A stretch of DNA of 64,000 bases from contig JAWVYS010000013.1 of assembly GCA_033722555.1 (NCBI GenBank), positions 1 through 64,000 on the forward strand, in the 5' to 3' direction. The notes beneath the pieces were generated by a model. That model saw only the letters and a program-made list of their open reading frames with translations, did no database searches and was not told the DNA's origin. The position numbers and the translations under genes are program-made. The stretch comes from Brumimicrobium sp033722555. GTDB lineage: Bacteria > Bacteroidota > Bacteroidia > Flavobacteriales_D > Crocinitomicaceae. This document shows positions 1-8,425 of this stretch, piece after piece (position 1 is the stretch's first letter; each line of letters begins with the position of its first letter).

Positions 1-64
1 CACGACTCGAACGTGCGTCAGCCGCGGGCTGATAAAGGCCCTAACCGACCATTTCGTTAACATA
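1..64 (-). other. tRNA-like remnant at window edge
   Basis: The first 17 bases are identical to the T-arm of the initiator tRNA at 390-406. The remaining bases on the minus strand do not fold into a normal tRNA: I can find no convincing anticodon loop with U33, and the expected acceptor partner lies beyond the window. It reads best as a tRNA fragment or degenerate copy left beside the GIY-YIG gene. It could also be part of a real tRNA with unusual geometry that is cut by the window edge. Confidence 0.35.
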
Positions 65-67
65 GGC

Positions 68-322
68 TTAATGCCTAAAAATTTCACGGATTTCTCTTCG
101 TCCTTGACCACCTTTGAGAGACTTTTCTCTTTTGAGTGCACTTGCTTTGTTATCAAAGAATTCAGTATGAACCACCACCCATGGTCGAAACTTGACAGTA
201 AAACCTTTATGGGCGAGCTGGTTATGAGATCGAAACCGCTGAATAATTGAAGCAGTCATACCGATATAAATTTTATCGTGATCGGGTGAATAAAGCACAT
301 AAACAAGAAACTCTTGATTCAT
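68..322 (-). CDS. GIY-YIG endonuclease-domain protein (UPF0213-like)
   Basis: This is a single-domain GIY-YIG protein of 84 residues, the usual size for the small stand-alone family. Visible motifs are VYVLYS near residues 7-12 (the GIY strand), YIG at 19-21, the conserved Arg at about 29 with SHN at 32-34, and the Glu of the LKREK helix at about 66, so the catalytic set looks complete. The family has the nuclease fold of UvrC and homing endonucleases, but the role of the small members is not established. The gene lies between an initiator tRNA and a tRNA T-arm-like remnant, which fits a laterally moving cassette. No DNA-recognition domain is present. Domain call is firm; function is not. Confidence 0.85.
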   Translation of the reverse strand: MNQEFLVYVLYSPDHDKIYIGMTASIIQRFRSHNQLAHKGFTVKFRPWVVVHTEFFDNKASALKREKSLKGGQGRREIREIFRH

Positions 323-342
323 AATGTTAGGTTAAATGGTAT

Positions 343-375
343 AAAAAAAGGTAACCGCTTTAAACGATTACCTTT
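343..375 (-). terminator. intrinsic terminator of the initiator tRNA
   Basis: A perfect 8-base inverted repeat (AAAGGTAA at 347-354, TTACCTTT at 368-375) has an extra two-pair inner stem. On the minus strand it is followed by a run of T. It lies immediately downstream of the tRNA and separates it from the GIY-YIG gene. Confidence 0.75.
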
Positions 376-380
376 GTAGG

Positions 381-453
<73 letters not shown>

Positions 454-501
454 CTGTGTTGTTTTGGATAATTGCTTATCCGTTTTACCCTTTCGGGGTT
501 G

Positions 502-531
502 CAAATATAGGTATTTTATTTAAATAAACAA
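502..531 (-). promoter_or_regulatory. Bacteroidota-type promoter of tRNA-fMet
   Basis: On the minus strand, TTG (529-531) is followed after 19 bases by TATATTTG (509 to 502), a perfect match to the Bacteroidota -7 consensus TAnnTTTG. The predicted start of transcription falls about 45 bases upstream of the mature tRNA 5' end. Confidence 0.6.
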
Positions 532-584
532 TGTTCGAAGTTTTTATTCAGCCTCAAAAAGATTGATATTTATTGTACTGTTAA

Positions 585-1523
585 TCAATTGATGGATCGA
601 ACAAATGAATCAAGGTGTTGGTTGAACGCTTTGGGCTTCTCGCCCGGCAAGGCATGTCCTGCCTTTTCAATAACTATTAATTTGGCATTTAATTGCTCCT
701 GAAGTTTCTTAGCGAGTTGAACATCGAAGACTTTATCCTCTTTACCCCAAAGTATGAGCGTAGGAATTGAAACAGTGTTGTCCATTGTGTTTCTGTTTTC
801 AGGCAATTCGTCCAAAAGTTGAGCCTGTTTTTCGGGATGTCGGCTAAAATATGAACCAAGGGTTTGTTTTCGGACAAAACCCGGAAGTGCAGGTGGATTA
901 TAAAAAGAGAAATTTAATAAGCGCTTCACTTCTTCTTTGTTCTCAGGAATGAAGGCATCTTTTATGCTCTCTGCTCCAACAGAACGACAGAACTCTTCCA
1001 TGTCTTGGTCGGATACGGTGGTACCGGGAGAGTCTACTATTGTTAGAGAATTGAACTTTTCAGGATGACGCTGAGCGAGTCCAAGAGAAACAAAGCCACC
1101 GTAAGAGATCCCTACCAAATGAACCTTTTCTAAATTCAAGGAATCGATTAGCAAGGAAAGTGCTTTTATTTGACTAGCCAGCGACGGTTCTTTCTCTGAC
1201 TTACTTTTGCCGAACCACAACAAGTCGGGAATGACTATACGATAATCCTTATGGAGGTCAAAAGCTTGTTTAAACCAACTTACTTTCCCATCGCCTCCGA
1301 AACCGTGAACAAACAGAAGTGTCGGAGCATCTTCTTTATGATTATCCCAGTAATGAACGTTGAATCCGCGTGTTTCAAGTGTATCGGAGGAAAATCCTTT
1401 GCGTTGATACTTTTTTTTCAGATAGGCATCGAAGGTAGAAACGGAATTACTACAACCTGCCCCGAAAAACAAAGTAAAAAGAGCGACAATGATTGCCAGA
1501 GTAAGATAGTCGCTACTATTCAT
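585..1523 (-). CDS. alpha/beta hydrolase lipoprotein
   Basis: This is an alpha/beta-hydrolase fold protein of 312 residues, counted from the ATG at 1523 (an in-frame GTG lies one codon upstream). The N-terminus is a hydrophobic segment ending in a lipobox-like GAGC with Cys24, so it is probably a lipoprotein. The catalytic set is clear: oxyanion HGFGG near 73, nucleophile Ser140 in GISYGG, acid Asp263 in GKEDKVF, and His290 in GHALPGE. It resembles 2-hydroxymuconic-semialdehyde-hydrolase-like esterases, but the substrate cannot be read. It follows two GLPGLI-like genes at a spacing of about 50 bases and may be cotranscribed with them. Confidence 0.9.
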   Translation of the reverse strand: MNSSDYLTLAIIVALFTLFFGAGCSNSVSTFDAYLKKKYQRKGFSSDTLETRGFNVHYWDNHKEDAPTLLFVHGFGGDGKVSWFKQAFDLHKDYRIVIPDLLWFGKSKSEKEPSLASQIKALSLLIDSLNLEKVHLVGISYGGFVSLGLAQRHPEKFNSLTIVDSPGTTVSDQDMEEFCRSVGAESIKDAFIPENKEEVKRLLNFSFYNPPALPGFVRKQTLGSYFSRHPEKQAQLLDELPENRNTMDNTVSIPTLILWGKEDKVFDVQLAKKLQEQLNAKLIVIEKAGHALPGEKPKAFNQHLDSFVRSIN

Positions 1524-1572
1524 CACAAAAGAAGAAAATTTTTGGTTGGAAGACTTAAGGTAAAAAGGGGTT

Positions 1573-2247
1573 TTATTTTCCTCCTCCCCTGCGCATTTGC
1601 CGCATTTCTTCAGCTGTTCTAAGAATATATCCCTTAGGAATTTCTAAACTAAACAGTTCCTCAGGTTTTTTAAGCTTCTTGGAATATTCAAAAGCAACCA
1701 TTTTCATGTCCATATTCCCCCAGGAAGAAGTCATTTCCAAAGGAACTCCCGGGATTTCTTCATACAGATACATTCCGCCGCGAAATTCAGGCACTAATTC
1801 AGTCGTATACCACACTATAGCCTCTTTATCATCAGCACCGGTAACCACTGCTTTTTTGCAGACGTAGCCCATAATTTCTTTTGTTTCATCCACCAACTCT
1901 ACTTTTCTCTCGGTATATGCCAACCTCTGTTCATCATCCAAATCATCCAGAGTCATTTTCATGGCTATTTTACCCATAGGACCGTCGAGCAAGGTCAATG
2001 AAGTGTCATTGTCTGATCGTGAAATATTAGTCGTTGTCATAAATTCCCCGAGGAACATTTCAGTTTTTACGCTGTTTTCTCCGAAATAGAGTTCCAGTAT
2101 ACTGCCCTGCATATTTTCAACATAGGCCGCTGCCTGCGGATCGTCGGTAGAAACAAAAACGTCATAAGAGACCCTTCCTTTCGTTTTCTGACTCCAGCTA
2201 GAAGATAGAGACAGTATAATAATTGATAATGATAATATTATTTTCAT
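1573..2247 (-). CDS. GLPGLI-like secreted protein, paralogue 1
   Basis: This protein of 224 residues has a signal peptide (residues 1-19, ending SWSQ). It shares with its neighbour the pattern DETKxIxGYxCKKA, then a Trp/Tyr strand WYTTELVP, then EIPGVPLEM. That arrangement is typical of the Bacteroidota GLPGLI/DUF4412-like group of secreted beta-rich proteins of unknown function. The C-terminus ends in a basic Met/Arg/Gly tail (RQMRRGGGK). It lies 17 bases after the paralogue on the same strand, so a tandem duplication is likely. Family assignment is from motif memory, and no function is proposed. Confidence 0.8.
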   Translation of the reverse strand: MKIILSLSIIILSLSSSWSQKTKGRVSYDVFVSTDDPQAAAYVENMQGSILELYFGENSVKTEMFLGEFMTTTNISRSDNDTSLTLLDGPMGKIAMKMTLDDLDDEQRLAYTERKVELVDETKEIMGYVCKKAVVTGADDKEAIVWYTTELVPEFRGGMYLYEEIPGVPLEMTSSWGNMDMKMVAFEYSKKLKKPEELFSLEIPKGYILRTAEEMRQMRRGGGK

Positions 2248-2264
2248 TGTTTGATATTTTAAGA

Positions 2265-2933
2265 TTAAGAACCGCCCATCATGCCTTGAATTTCCTCAAG
2301 CGGTTTTTCGGTATATCCTTCAGGAACCTTCATGGAAAATTTTTCTTTGGGTTTATCCACCTTTTTTTCAAACTTCGTGGCTGTGAAGGTCATGGTGATA
2401 CCCTGTTGATTAACGGTAAACTCAATAGGCATTCCGGGTACTTTTTCATTCATGTATTTTCCGCCCTCTTTTGGTGGAGCAATTTCTTCGGTATACCAGT
2501 AAACAGATTCATTTCCATCCTGATCGTAGACGATGGCTTTTTTACATGTATAGCCAAGGATCTTTTTGGTTTCATCGACCAGCTCAATTTCAAAATCGAC
2601 GGCCGAATCATTTTCAGAGATAGTGTCTTCTTTATCAGGACTTATTTTGGCGGCATAATTTCCCATCATTCCGTCGATTAATGAAAGACCCTCCTGTGTT
2701 TCTGAATTCATAATCACTGTAGTTTTAATCATTCCTCCAAAAGAAAACTCCTGCCGGGACATTTGGTCCTTGATATACAACTGAAGCGAGGAATTTTGGA
2801 ACATACTGAGCTGTGCCTCCATTTCGGGATCATCCGAACTCATTTCAACCTTGTAATTTAGGGATAATTCGGTCTGAGAAACCAGGGTATGACTTAAGAA
2901 TACCACTGCAAAAATGAGAGAAAAATATTTCAT
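2265..2933 (-). CDS. GLPGLI-like secreted protein, paralogue 2
   Basis: The preferred start is the ATG at 2933, giving MKYFSLIFAVVFLSHTLVSQ as signal peptide and 222 residues in all. An upstream in-frame ATG (2975) would put charged and polar residues before it. Like its downstream neighbour it carries DETKKILGYTCKKA, WYTEEIAP and EKVPGMPIEFT, and a C-terminal MMGG tail. The two proteins are clearly homologous along their full length but diverged, so the duplication is old. A weak -7-like TACTTTTA lies at 2960-2967, just outside the preferred start. Function unknown. Confidence 0.8.
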   Translation of the reverse strand: MKYFSLIFAVVFLSHTLVSQTELSLNYKVEMSSDDPEMEAQLSMFQNSSLQLYIKDQMSRQEFSFGGMIKTTVIMNSETQEGLSLIDGMMGNYAAKISPDKEDTISENDSAVDFEIELVDETKKILGYTCKKAIVYDQDGNESVYWYTEEIAPPKEGGKYMNEKVPGMPIEFTVNQQGITMTFTATKFEKKVDKPKEKFSMKVPEGYTEKPLEEIQGMMGGS

Positions 2934-3048
2934 TGGAATCATATAATATAAAGTTCCACTAAAAGTATAAAACATTCCTTGATTTCAGGTGATGAAATAC
3001 ACGGAAAGTTATTTTAAAGTATCAGTACCAACTATGAATTATGAGCGG

Positions 3049-4395
3049 TTATTCGAAGAAATACCTGTAAACGTCGTTTCCGTTAGCGTAAAGAAATAAC
3101 CCGATTATTATAATAAACCCTACTAATTGAGCATACTCCAACACTTTTTGTGGGGCTTCTTTGCCGGTTATCATTTCATAAATAAGGAATACGATATGTC
3201 CACCGTCCAGAGCTGGAATAGGTAAAATATTCATGATAGCTAATACAAGGGAAATAAATGCCGTATTCAACCAGAATACCTGCCAGTCCCAGGAGGAGGG
3301 AAAAAGGTTTCCAATAGCTCCGAATCCACCTACGTTCTGAGCTCCTTTTGAAGTAAATATAAGCGGAAGCTGCGCAGCATAATCGTGCATGGTCCATCCG
3401 GCTTTTTCTATTCCACGTGAAATAGCTTCTCCAAAGCTGTAATCAACATGAGTTGACTGCAGGAATTCAGGCACTTTATTTCCGAAACCAAGCGTATAAG
3501 TTTTTGTTTTCGAATCTTTTCTGGCCCATGCTTCCAGTGTTTTATGTTCACCGTTTCTATAATATCCAACTGAAACCAGGGAAGAATCACCTTCCAATTT
3601 ATTTAGTTGTTCCTGCACTCTGTGAAAATAAGGTGTTTCTGTGCCATTAATGCTAACAATACTATCTCCTTTTCGCAGACCTTTTTCATAAACATCCCGA
3701 TCACGCATTACGGTGTCAACGACCGTTGGAATCCGGGGATTAAAGGCCATTACGGCATCGTTTTCCCACATATAGTCATCGATGTCTGCCGGAAGATTTA
3801 TCTCTTTGGTTTCACCCGAAGGTTTCTCAACAGTTAAAGAGCGGTAATCACGAAGAAAAACTTGAATGTTTAGGAGGTTGACATTCTCTACAGGTTCTCC
3901 GCCAATAGAAATAATTTTATCTCCATCTTGGATTCCGAGATTGAGTTCTCGTATTTCTTCATTAATGGCTAAGCCATATTTAAGGGAATCATTGGTCAGA
4001 CGAGAGTCACCCCAAGCAGCCGTGATGAGTATGTACAAAAAGAATCCAAGTATTACATTTACAGTAACCCCCGCAATCATCACGATAAATCGCTGCCATG
4101 CGGGTTTAGAGCGGAACTCGTCCTCTTTGGGTGGTTCAGCCAGTTGTTTTTTATCCATGGATTCATCCACCATTCCGGCGATTTTTACATAACCACCCAA
4201 AGGCAGCCAGCCGATCCCCCATTCGGTATCTCCAATCTTCTTTTTCAACAATGAAAACCAGGGGTCGAAGAACAGATAAAACTTTTCCACCCGAATTTTA
4301 AAGGCGCGTGCAGCGAGATAATGACCAAACTCATGCAGAGTGATCAGAATCGCCAAAGAAAGAATGAGCTGAGCCGCTTTTATCCAAAAATCCAT
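3049..4395 (-). CDS. rseP: RIP metalloprotease RseP (site-2 protease)
   Basis: This is an integral-membrane zinc protease that performs intramembrane cleavage, classically of anti-sigma factors. Numbered from the ATG at 4395 (448 residues), the zinc motif HEFGH is at 21-25 in the first membrane segment, and the third ligand region LDGGH is near 396-400 in a late membrane segment. Two PDZ-like domains lie between (roughly 130-310). GIGWLPLGGYVKIAGMVDES is the conserved Bacteroidota signature after TM1. The in-frame ATG at 4443 is disfavoured because a promoter-like element lies between it and 4395. No anti-sigma or sigma gene is nearby, so the substrate is not apparent. Confidence 0.95.
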   Translation of the reverse strand: MDFWIKAAQLILSLAILITLHEFGHYLAARAFKIRVEKFYLFFDPWFSLLKKKIGDTEWGIGWLPLGGYVKIAGMVDESMDKKQLAEPPKEDEFRSKPAWQRFIVMIAGVTVNVILGFFLYILITAAWGDSRLTNDSLKYGLAINEEIRELNLGIQDGDKIISIGGEPVENVNLLNIQVFLRDYRSLTVEKPSGETKEINLPADIDDYMWENDAVMAFNPRIPTVVDTVMRDRDVYEKGLRKGDSIVSINGTETPYFHRVQEQLNKLEGDSSLVSVGYYRNGEHKTLEAWARKDSKTKTYTLGFGNKVPEFLQSTHVDYSFGEAISRGIEKAGWTMHDYAAQLPLIFTSKGAQNVGGFGAIGNLFPSSWDWQVFWLNTAFISLVLAIMNILPIPALDGGHIVFLIYEMITGKEAPQKVLEYAQLVGFIIIIGLFLYANGNDVYRYFFE

Positions 4396-4415
4396 AATAT
4401 CCAAATTTTGAGGTG

Positions 4416-4443
4416 CAAAGATGGGGAAAAAAAGACAAATCAA
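4416..4443 (-). promoter_or_regulatory. putative promoter of rseP
   Basis: On the minus strand, CATCTTTG (4423 to 4416, one mismatch to TAnnTTTG, followed by CA) lies 17 bases after a TTG at 4441-4443. It sits in the 50-base gap before the chosen rseP start, which supports separate transcription from the glycan cluster. Confidence 0.4.
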
Positions 4444-4445
4444 GC

Positions 4446-5324
4446 CTAATTATTACCACCCATATTCGGCCTTGCCTTATTAGCTAATGAGGGAATTAAG
4501 TATATTATCAGATACTTTGCACTTTTTCTATAAACGCGCAATCTAAAGAAATCAATGAGAAGCTGATAGGCTAACTTTCTGTTGAAACCTTTTTTTAGAC
4601 GACGATCCTTAATGAGATCATGTCTGTTTACCTCAAGAAAAAATGTTTCTTGCATGCCGATAAGTGCAGGGTTTTTATTGTTTGATAAGCTTTTTTCAGT
4701 AACCCTGTATTTCAGTAATCCTTCCGTTACCAGACATCCTTTCAGACAGGGTGCCGCCTGAAGGAGGAAAAACCTGTCCTCGGGACTTTTAAGCACCTCG
4801 TTGAACGAGATTCCATGAGTTATTAAGGACTGCCGGCGATAGATATATGCTGAAGGACAAGCGCTTATGTTCGAATAAAACAAAGCAATTTCTTCAGCCA
4901 TATTGGAGTATGTCCCTCTAAACAGAGGTTCATTATCAAGAGGCCTGTTATTCTCATCTATTCGCAGAATGGGGAAGGTGCAAAAGTCAATGGCATTACT
5001 TTGAAATTTTTGAGATGCGCTTTCAAAATAATTTTCGGAGATGAGATCATCCGAGTCTAAAAAAAGCACAAAATCTCCGGTGGACTTTTGAAGCCCTGTA
5101 TTTCTTGCAGCCGAAACACCCCGGTTCTCTGTGTTAATGATCTGTAAACGTTCATCTTTGATGTTTTCAACAATTCTTCTACTCGAATCGGAAGAACCAT
5201 CATTGACGACTATCAACTCAACATTTTTTAGAGAATTATTGAGTGCAGAATTTATTGTTTGTTCAATATATTTTTCAGCATTAAAACAAGGAATAACAAC
5301 GCTGAATCTCGGAATTTCTTTCAT
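4446..5324 (-). CDS. glycosyltransferase family 2
   Basis: This is a GT-A fold glycosyltransferase of 292 residues, counted from the ATG at 5324 (MKEIPRFSVVIP). The nucleotide-sugar binding elements are visible: SVVIPCFN at about 8-15, VNDGSSD at 40-46, RGVSAARNTGL at 69-79, and the metal-binding DSD at 91-93 in LFLDSDDLI. The upstream ATG at 5372 adds 16 residues with no family counterpart. It is the last gene of the glycan cluster, separated by about 95 bases from the methyltransferase. Donor and acceptor cannot be inferred. Confidence 0.9.
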   Translation of the reverse strand: MKEIPRFSVVIPCFNAEKYIEQTINSALNNSLKNVELIVVNDGSSDSSRRIVENIKDERLQIINTENRGVSAARNTGLQKSTGDFVLFLDSDDLISENYFESASQKFQSNAIDFCTFPILRIDENNRPLDNEPLFRGTYSNMAEEIALFYSNISACPSAYIYRRQSLITHGISFNEVLKSPEDRFFLLQAAPCLKGCLVTEGLLKYRVTEKSLSNNKNPALIGMQETFFLEVNRHDLIKDRRLKKGFNRKLAYQLLIDFFRLRVYRKSAKYLIIYLIPSLANKARPNMGGNN

Positions 5325-5420
5325 CAGAATGTATAAATTGTCAAAGGATATAATAATATCACCTAAAAGCAAAGATAAAGAACTTTATTGCCGAAATCAT
5401 ACGAGACACCTCCAGCCTGA

Positions 5421-6290
5421 TTATTTCTTAATAAACCAGGCTTTTAAACTGTCTCCGACTCCGAAAAAAGTAAGCAAACTATTCGCCGTTGATTTTCCAA
5501 GGCGTAAATACCATTTGGCTTCAGTCAGACTTCGTAGACGTTCATCCGAGGATGTTTCAGCTACAAAGCCCTCATCGGTCGTACCTAAGCTGGTTCGTAG
5601 TCTGGTGAGACTGATGCCGGTTGTCTGAATCTCTTGGGTTTTAAAACCGTTATTTTTAAATAGCCGTTTAATGGTCTTAGGGGTATAATAACTCAAATGT
5701 TCCGGATAGGTTATGACATTATATTTTTCTTTGAGTCTATACCTTAGTAAAGAATCAAAGTTGGGAGTAGTGATATATACAAGCCCTCCTGGGCGCAGCA
5801 TTTCCTTGAAACGAATCACCTCCTCCAAAGGATTATTAATGTGCTCAATAACTTCAAAAGAAGTTATGATGTCAAACGACTCGGGCGAATAGTTGGCAGT
5901 GTTTAAAGGACCTTTATGCATAAGAATACCTTTCTGTTCACAAATATCTACTGCTTCTTGGGTATATTCCGTTCCATAAACTTCCCATCCCCTTTTTTTC
6001 GCTTCATCCAAAAAATAACCGATTCCACATCCCACATCAATAATCCGGTTCGTTTTCCTGAAAACCTCCATCTTATCTAAAATCTCGTGATATCGCTTCA
6101 CGGTAATCGGCGATAAATAATCATTTCTGTGGTATCCGGAGTAATGCTTTTCAAGTTCTTCTGTGTCAGGTATTTTTTTTGAAAAAACAAAACCACAAGC
6201 AAGACATTTAACAAGAAACGTTTTGCTATATCTCGGCAAAGGTTTTAACCGTGAACTTTGACACACCAGACATTCCGAATGTTGTTTCAT
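5421..6290 (-). CDS. class I SAM-dependent methyltransferase with N-terminal zinc ribbon
   Basis: This protein of 289 residues begins with a CxxC...CxxC zinc ribbon (Cys7, Cys10, Cys29, Cys32). A class I methyltransferase domain follows, with motif I IDVGCGIGYF at 84-93 and the EVIEH motif at about 146-150 where the acceptor site usually sits. The architecture is common among methyltransferases of O-antigen and capsule clusters. Its position between glycosyltransferase genes suggests a sugar or glycan methyl transfer, which is inference from context. The C-terminal 80 residues carry no motif I recognise. Confidence 0.88.
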   Translation of the reverse strand: MKQHSECLVCQSSRLKPLPRYSKTFLVKCLACGFVFSKKIPDTEELEKHYSGYHRNDYLSPITVKRYHEILDKMEVFRKTNRIIDVGCGIGYFLDEAKKRGWEVYGTEYTQEAVDICEQKGILMHKGPLNTANYSPESFDIITSFEVIEHINNPLEEVIRFKEMLRPGGLVYITTPNFDSLLRYRLKEKYNVITYPEHLSYYTPKTIKRLFKNNGFKTQEIQTTGISLTRLRTSLGTTDEGFVAETSSDERLRSLTEAKWYLRLGKSTANSLLTFFGVGDSLKAWFIKK

Positions 6291-6341
6291 TTGCTCAAGA
6301 ATTTTGTAATAAACGTATTTTTAACATGAAATCGGGATTTT

Positions 6342-7457
6342 TTATAATTCGGAATATAGCTTCTCAAGTTCGAGAATTTTTTTCGAAATGGTAAAGCTTG
6401 AGGCAACTTTCTTTCCTTCTACTGCAAGTTGTTTTTTGCGTTCAGAACTTTCTAGAAGATTACAGATTGCTTGACAGATCTCCTGAGAATTCTCATAATC
6501 TACCACCATTGCATTTTCACCATTTATGATGATTTCATTAGCCACACCGGAGAGAGTAAAAACACACGGAAGTCCTGATAAAAGCGCTTCAATATATATC
6601 TGACCAAAGGCCTCCGACTCTTTATCAACCGGCGTATGAACAAAAATATCGAAGCATTTAAAAAGAGCTGCATTATCCGGTTCAAATGTGATCTCCGTAT
6701 AACTTTTTTCCGGCAGATTACTCAGTATATGTTTAATTTCCTTTGAGTAATCGCCGTTTGCATTTGCTAAAACCAAATGAGTATTCGGATTTTCAGCGTT
6801 AATTTTTTGAAATGCGGGAATGATGTCTTGGACCCCTTTCCAGTAAGTATAGCGGGCAATTACGCCGATAATCACTTTGTTCTCAGGAATCCCATGCCTT
6901 TCCCGAACAGATGCTGTACGCTCCGGAGCGACATCTCCGAAAAGCTCCACCGGAAAACCATGATGGATAAGAACGATTTTTTCTTCAGGAACATTTTCTT
7001 TATTAACCAAAATGGAAGACACTACTTTGCTGATTGAAACAATCTTTGTAGACCGTTTATTTATCCATCGGTCATATTTCAGTCCGTTAGGAAAGTATTT
7101 GTGGTGGTAATTGGAGTAATGACGAGTATATAAACGGTGTCTAATTCTTGCCAGCCATGCTGCTGTAATCCCGATAAAACCACCTTCAAAAAGGTGTGCA
7201 TGTACTGCGTCGGGTTGAATTTTTTTCAGAATGCGGAATGTTTTTAAAATGGCCGAAAACAGGGATTTTTTGTTCAAATAACGGACGTGATAAAAAGGAA
7301 CCGATTTTTTTTCACAATAGGAAGCCAGTGAAGTTGAATCTTTTTCATGGATGGAAATAAAGCTAATTTCGAATCGACGACGATCGATTCGATCAATGAG
7401 CCACTCAAATTCATTGGCTTTATCAATGTGAGAAACAATATAAACGATTTTTGTCAT
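6342..7457 (-). CDS. glycosyltransferase family 4
   Basis: This is a GT-B fold retaining glycosyltransferase of 371 residues. The C-terminal donor-binding domain shows the EX7E motif: Glu282 and Glu290 in EAFGQIYIEALLSG. Earlier landmarks are HAHLFEGGFIG near 86-96 in the acceptor domain and IGVIARYTYWKG near 197-208. The ATG at 7457 shares its first base with the stop of the upstream gene (TGATG), so the two are translationally coupled; an alternative TTG lies one codon upstream. Linkage specificity cannot be inferred. Confidence 0.92.
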   Translation of the reverse strand: MTKIVYIVSHIDKANEFEWLIDRIDRRRFEISFISIHEKDSTSLASYCEKKSVPFYHVRYLNKKSLFSAILKTFRILKKIQPDAVHAHLFEGGFIGITAAWLARIRHRLYTRHYSNYHHKYFPNGLKYDRWINKRSTKIVSISKVVSSILVNKENVPEEKIVLIHHGFPVELFGDVAPERTASVRERHGIPENKVIIGVIARYTYWKGVQDIIPAFQKINAENPNTHLVLANANGDYSKEIKHILSNLPEKSYTEITFEPDNAALFKCFDIFVHTPVDKESEAFGQIYIEALLSGLPCVFTLSGVANEIIINGENAMVVDYENSQEICQAICNLLESSERKKQLAVEGKKVASSFTISKKILELEKLYSEL

Positions 7458-8425
7458 CAAGATTTTTTTTCTGGGTTTTTCAATTCGTTGACAGAATTAT
7501 ACCCTTCATAAATGGCTGTACCAAGCATAATTTTGATCAATTGAAAATAAAGTTTATCCGCATATTTATGGTTTGGGATTAATTTGAGGAGTCCATAATA
7601 AACCGGAAAAATTTTAGATGAAATGGTATAGAAGACTTTTTTGAGAACGGAATATTTTATCTCAAGATTTTTTCGGCCTTTTAATACTGCAATTTTCCGC
7701 GTTAATCCACCCCGCTTTTTTCGAGCCATCCAGCTTTGAACTGACATTCGGTCGGCTTCGTTATGCCTAACTGTATTCGTTGGATCCAACAGAACTTTCA
7801 GTTTTTGAGTAAGCCTGAAGGAAAATTCTTCATCCTCAAAACCTGCATGAGGAAAACCTTCATCATAACCTCCAATATTATTGAAGTTTTCCCTTGTAAT
7901 AAAAAAAAATTGACTCGTAAGACCCGCTTGAACGAATGGTTCAGAATGACCCCATTTTGAGACCCCATTCCACCCTTTGAGATCAGTAAAACCGTAATGA
8001 ATAAGAAATCGTCCGAATTGTGTTTTTTTAATTTTATCAATAAGCTCAGCTGGATATTCCCAGTCGACATTAATGCAAACGCGACTAACATCGATTTTAG
8101 CAACCAGATTCATAAGTTTTTCAAGATTTTCAGGAGATATAATCATATCATCATCCACGAAAAGTAAAAAAGGGCTTCCAGCCAATTTTGCGCCATAATT
8201 CCTTGCGGAAGCAACGCCTTGTCCCGGATTATTATAAATTTTCACCCGATCTGAATCCGACAGTGATGTCGTTAATTTTTCTCTTTTCGAATCATTGACA
8301 ATTATGAATTCATAATTTTTTCCTTCAATAGCACCGATCAGATGTTTTTTCGATAATTCAAACACCTCGCCTCGCTCGAAAGTGGGCATTATTATGCTTA
8401 ATTCAGGATGAGAATCATTCATCAT
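7457..8425 (-). CDS. glycosyltransferase family 2
   Basis: This is a GT-A fold enzyme of 322 residues. It shows LSIIMPTFERG at 9-19, VNDSKRE around 43-49, a GQGVASARNYGA element around 68-79, and a DDD metal-binding triplet at 91-93 in LFVDDDMII. The catalytic-base region GFEDEEFSFRL lies further on. Two consecutive ATG codons lie at the start; both overlap the 3' end of the upstream glycosyltransferase gene (8-11 bases). The basic C-terminal portion may bind the membrane surface. Part of the six-gene glycan cluster. Confidence 0.9.
   Translation of the reverse strand: MMNDSHPELSIIMPTFERGEVFELSKKHLIGAIEGKNYEFIIVNDSKREKLTTSLSDSDRVKIYNNPGQGVASARNYGAKLAGSPFLLFVDDDMIISPENLEKLMNLVAKIDVSRVCINVDWEYPAELIDKIKKTQFGRFLIHYGFTDLKGWNGVSKWGHSEPFVQAGLTSQFFFITRENFNNIGGYDEGFPHAGFEDEEFSFRLTQKLKVLLDPTNTVRHNEADRMSVQSWMARKKRGGLTRKIAVLKGRKNLEIKYSVLKKVFYTISSKIFPVYYGLLKLIPNHKYADKLYFQLIKIMLGTAIYEGYNSVNELKNPEKKS

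Noticed and set aside
1251..1622. Open frame of 123 residues on the plus strand
   Set aside because: It lies antisense to the hydrolase gene, has no signal, motif or promoter, and codon use follows the opposite strand.
2223..2681. Open frame of 152 residues on the plus strand
   Set aside because: Antisense shadow of the GLPGLI-like gene, spanning the junction of two real genes.
4396..4443. Upstream ATG of rseP (4443)
   Set aside because: The extra residues include a promoter-like element and have no match to the family start; 4395 begins the conserved helix.
5131..5628. Open frame of 165 residues on the plus strand
   Set aside because: Antisense to a glycosyltransferase and a methyltransferase gene, both with complete catalytic motifs.
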